This document shows positions 4,832-6,252 of a stretch of DNA of 6,252 nucleotides, piece by piece. The position numbers and the translations under genes were made by a program. Position 1 is the first letter of the stretch. The number at the start of each line of letters is the position of its first letter. Location of the stretch: assembly GCA_937876275.1 (NCBI GenBank), contig CALFIA010000122.1, forward strand, positions 1-6,252, written 5' to 3'. Source of the DNA: an uncultured Actinomycetes bacterium (GTDB lineage Bacteria > Actinomycetota > Actinomycetes > S36-B12). The notes under the pieces are model-generated. The model was not told where the DNA came from, ran no database searches, and saw nothing but the letters and a program-made list of their open reading frames with translations.

Positions 4832-5617
4832 CTGCAACCGCTCAGCCCCAAGGAGATCCAGGCCCGCGTACGCGCCGGGGCCTCTCCTGACGTCGTGGCA
4901 GCTGAGATGGGCTGGGACCTCGAGAAGGTCGAGCGCTATGCCGGCCCGCCGCTCGCCGAGCGCGCCTACATCGCCGACCGGGCTCAGGCCGTCGACGTCC
5001 GAGCAGGCGTAAGCCTGGCCACGAGCGCGCAGGCCGTCCTCGAGGCTGACGGAGTCGATCCTGAGTCAGTCGAGTGGGACTCCTGGCGACGCGAGGATGC
5101 CAAGTGGGTGGTGACCGTGGCCTATGCCCGCGGAGCCGGAAATGCTCGGGCGAACTGGACCTTCGACAATGCGGGGAGCAACCTGCACCCCCTCGACGAG
5201 ACAGCTCGTCACCTGATGGGCATCACGCAGGTCGAATCCGAGCCCGACGAGATCGACTTCATCACCGACGACGCTCCCGTGTCAGTAGTCGATGACTCCG
5301 AGATCATCGAAGCACTGCGCCAATCGCAGTCGGTGTCCAGGCCGCATCTCGTCGCAGTACCGAGCGAGCCGAACGAAACTGTCGCGATCGCACGCGAGGA
5401 GATCATCGAGGTTGTAGAGACCGTCGAGGTGATCGAGGTCGTCGAGACTGTCGAGGTCATCGAGTCAGCGTCGGAGAACATCCAGCAGACCCTTGACGTG
5501 CCTGCAGTGAAGGCCCCGGCCAAGAAGGCAGCGAAGCCGAAGGCCAAGGGTCGCCGCGCCAGTGTGCCGAGTTGGGATGAAATCCTCTTTGGCGCCACCC
5601 GCGGCGACGACCAGTAA
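4832..5617 (+). CDS. sepH: SepH (DUF3071) cell-division regulator, short N-terminus, CTG start proposed
   Basis: SepH is an actinobacterial protein that binds FtsZ and promotes its assembly at the division site. Numbered from CTG 4832 (261 residues), the helix-turn-helix region LSPKEIQARVRAGASP followed by MGWDLEKVERYAGPPLAER spans about 4-43. VEWDSWRREDAKWVVTV (80-96) and NWTFDNAGSNLHPLDETARHL (108-128) complete the DUF3071 domain. An acidic, disordered linker follows, with a duplicated EVVETVEVI. Then comes a Lys/Ala-rich stretch (KAPAKKAAKPKAKG) and the conserved C-terminal motif RRASVPSWDEILFG. Typical SepH proteins carry about 55 more residues before the helix-turn-helix; these are missing, and an in-frame TGA (4820-4822) blocks extension. 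GTG 4895 would cut off half of the helix-turn-helix and is unlikely. It follows the MFS gene by 81 bp in the same direction. Confidence 0.85.
   Translation: MQPLSPKEIQARVRAGASPDVVAAEMGWDLEKVERYAGPPLAERAYIADRAQAVDVRAGVSLATSAQAVLEADGVDPESVEWDSWRREDAKWVVTVAYARGAGNARANWTFDNAGSNLHPLDETARHLMGITQVESEPDEIDFITDDAPVSVVDDSEIIEALRQSQSVSRPHLVAVPSEPNETVAIAREEIIEVVETVEVIEVVETVEVIESASENIQQTLDVPAVKAPAKKAAKPKAKGRRASVPSWDEILFGATRGDDQ
5408..5461 (+). repeat. 27-bp tandem duplication in the sepH linker
   Basis: Two adjacent 27-bp units (5408-5434 and 5435-5461) both encode EVVETVEVI. They differ only at synonymous third positions (for example gttgtagagacc against gtcgtcgagact), and a GAG follows. The duplication lengthens the acidic linker between the DUF3071 domain and the basic C-terminal part of SepH. 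Confidence 0.85.
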
Positions 5618-5621
5618 CTGA

Positions 5622-6252
5622 CTAATTCGCCCCGCGCATCACGATGGCGGGGATCCGCATCTCGTCATCAGTCAAGGCGCCGTGCTGACCGATCAGGGCC
5701 GACACACGGGGATCGAATGAACTCGTGAGCGAGGTAGTACCTCGTGAGATCGCGACGAAGTCGCCGATCCGCTCACCAATGTCGAGGTCCACTTCACCAA
5801 GCAAGCCCGAGTCAATGAGCTCTTCTCGGGTACGGATGTCGACCCTGCCCGCGAGCTGATGGCGCCACGACGCCACCACGTCGTCGACAGAACCCTCGCG
5901 CACGTAGACATGACGCATGCGTGGCTCGCCCGCGATGCGAACGATGCCTGCGACAAGGGAGGGATCATCATCGATACTCACGCGCTCCGCGCAATTCACC
6001 ATGCCGTGATCTGCCGTGACAATCGCGACGGCACTCGACGGAAGCGACTCCGTTATCCGACTCACCAGCCGATCGACCTCACGAAGGTCAGATGACCACT
6101 CATCGGAGCCCACGCCCTTCGCATGCCCGGTGCGATCGAGATCAGGCCAGTAGACGTACGTCAATGTTCGCGACGTCGAACGAGTCAACCGGTGCGTGTG
6201 CTCCACGCGCGCTGCCAGGGAGTCGGCTGCCTCGTACACGCCACCCCGCAGA
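5622..6252 (-). CDS. alkaline phosphatase superfamily nucleotide pyrophosphatase/phosphodiesterase (5' partial)
   Basis: The C-terminal 210 or so residues of a metal-dependent hydrolase in the nucleotide pyrophosphatase/phosphodiesterase branch of the alkaline phosphatase superfamily. The frame is open through the right window edge, so the N-terminal half, with the catalytic Thr/Ser nucleophile and first metal Asp, is not visible. Metal-site residues that are visible: the Asp and His of YWPDLDRTGHAKGVGS (second Asp at 6137-6135, His at 6125-6123), the Asp-His of VTADHGMV (6011-6006), and the His of GQHGALTDDEM (5684-5682). All match the two-zinc site of the family. The gene ends with TAG 5624-5622 only 4 bp from the sepH stop, so the two genes converge with almost no room for a terminator. 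Such hydrolases cleave phosphodiester or nucleotide substrates; the actual one cannot be read here. Placement beside sepH is seen in other actinobacteria (recalled, not checked). Confidence 0.88.
   Translation of the reverse strand, partial: LRGGVYEAADSLAARVEHTHRLTRSTSRTLTYVYWPDLDRTGHAKGVGSDEWSSDLREVDRLVSRITESLPSSAVAIVTADHGMVNCAERVSIDDDPSLVAGIVRIAGEPRMRHVYVREGSVDDVVASWRHQLAGRVDIRTREELIDSGLLGEVDLDIGERIGDFVAISRGTTSLTSSFDPRVSALIGQHGALTDDEMRIPAIVMRGAN

Noticed and set aside
4895..4897. GTG 4895 as the sepH start
   Set aside because: It would remove LSPKEIQARVRAGAS, a conserved part of the helix-turn-helix, and has no ribosome binding site in front.

Overview
The window looks like chromosomal DNA of a high-GC actinobacterium (Actinomycetota). 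The evidence is a set of actinobacterial marker families in a familiar neighbourhood: DUF3710, dut, DUF3093, DUF4193 (compare Rv2696c to Rv2699c of Mycobacterium tuberculosis), plus the actinobacterial cell-division protein SepH. Nothing in the window fixes a genus. No rRNA, tRNA, CRISPR array, insertion sequence or phage gene was seen.

Left part (1-1669, minus strand): a three-gene operon read leftward. It holds a PaaI-type hotdog thioesterase, dUTPase (4-bp ATGA overlap with the thioesterase gene) and a DUF3710 gene (4-bp gap). The DUF3710 reading frame does not end normally. After about 160 residues it runs in frame into an unmistakable piece of the FtsH AAA+ protease and leaves the window still open. 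This is either a real recombinant gene or, more likely, a contig misjoin at a short shared sequence; it is the most important thing to check here.

Middle part (1726-2814): divergent from that operon are two small membrane-protein genes on the plus strand, DUF3093 and DUF4235, probably co-translated. They converge on a minus-strand DUF4193 gene, a small acidic protein with a four-cysteine zinc-ribbon-like end. Upstream of DUF4193 is a good match to a redox-type ECF sigma promoter (GGGAAC-N18-GTT).

Right part (2958-5617, plus strand): a gamma-carbonic-anhydrase-like protein, a 12-helix MFS transporter 2 nt behind it, and sepH after an 81-bp gap. The carbonic anhydrase homologue has an altered third metal-ligand position. 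SepH lacks the usual N-terminal stretch before its helix-turn-helix and has no normal start codon at the point where homology begins; the best-placed start is a CTG behind a GAGGAG ribosome binding site. A minus-strand alkaline-phosphatase-superfamily hydrolase (nucleotide pyrophosphatase/phosphodiesterase type) converges on sepH and runs off the right edge.

Coding density is very high. No gene-free stretch exceeds about 145 bp, and no clear Rho-independent terminator was found. I found no evidence of a wholly new multi-gene system. The leads are the DUF3710-FtsH join, the sepH start, the carbonic anhydrase site and the DUF4193 promoter.
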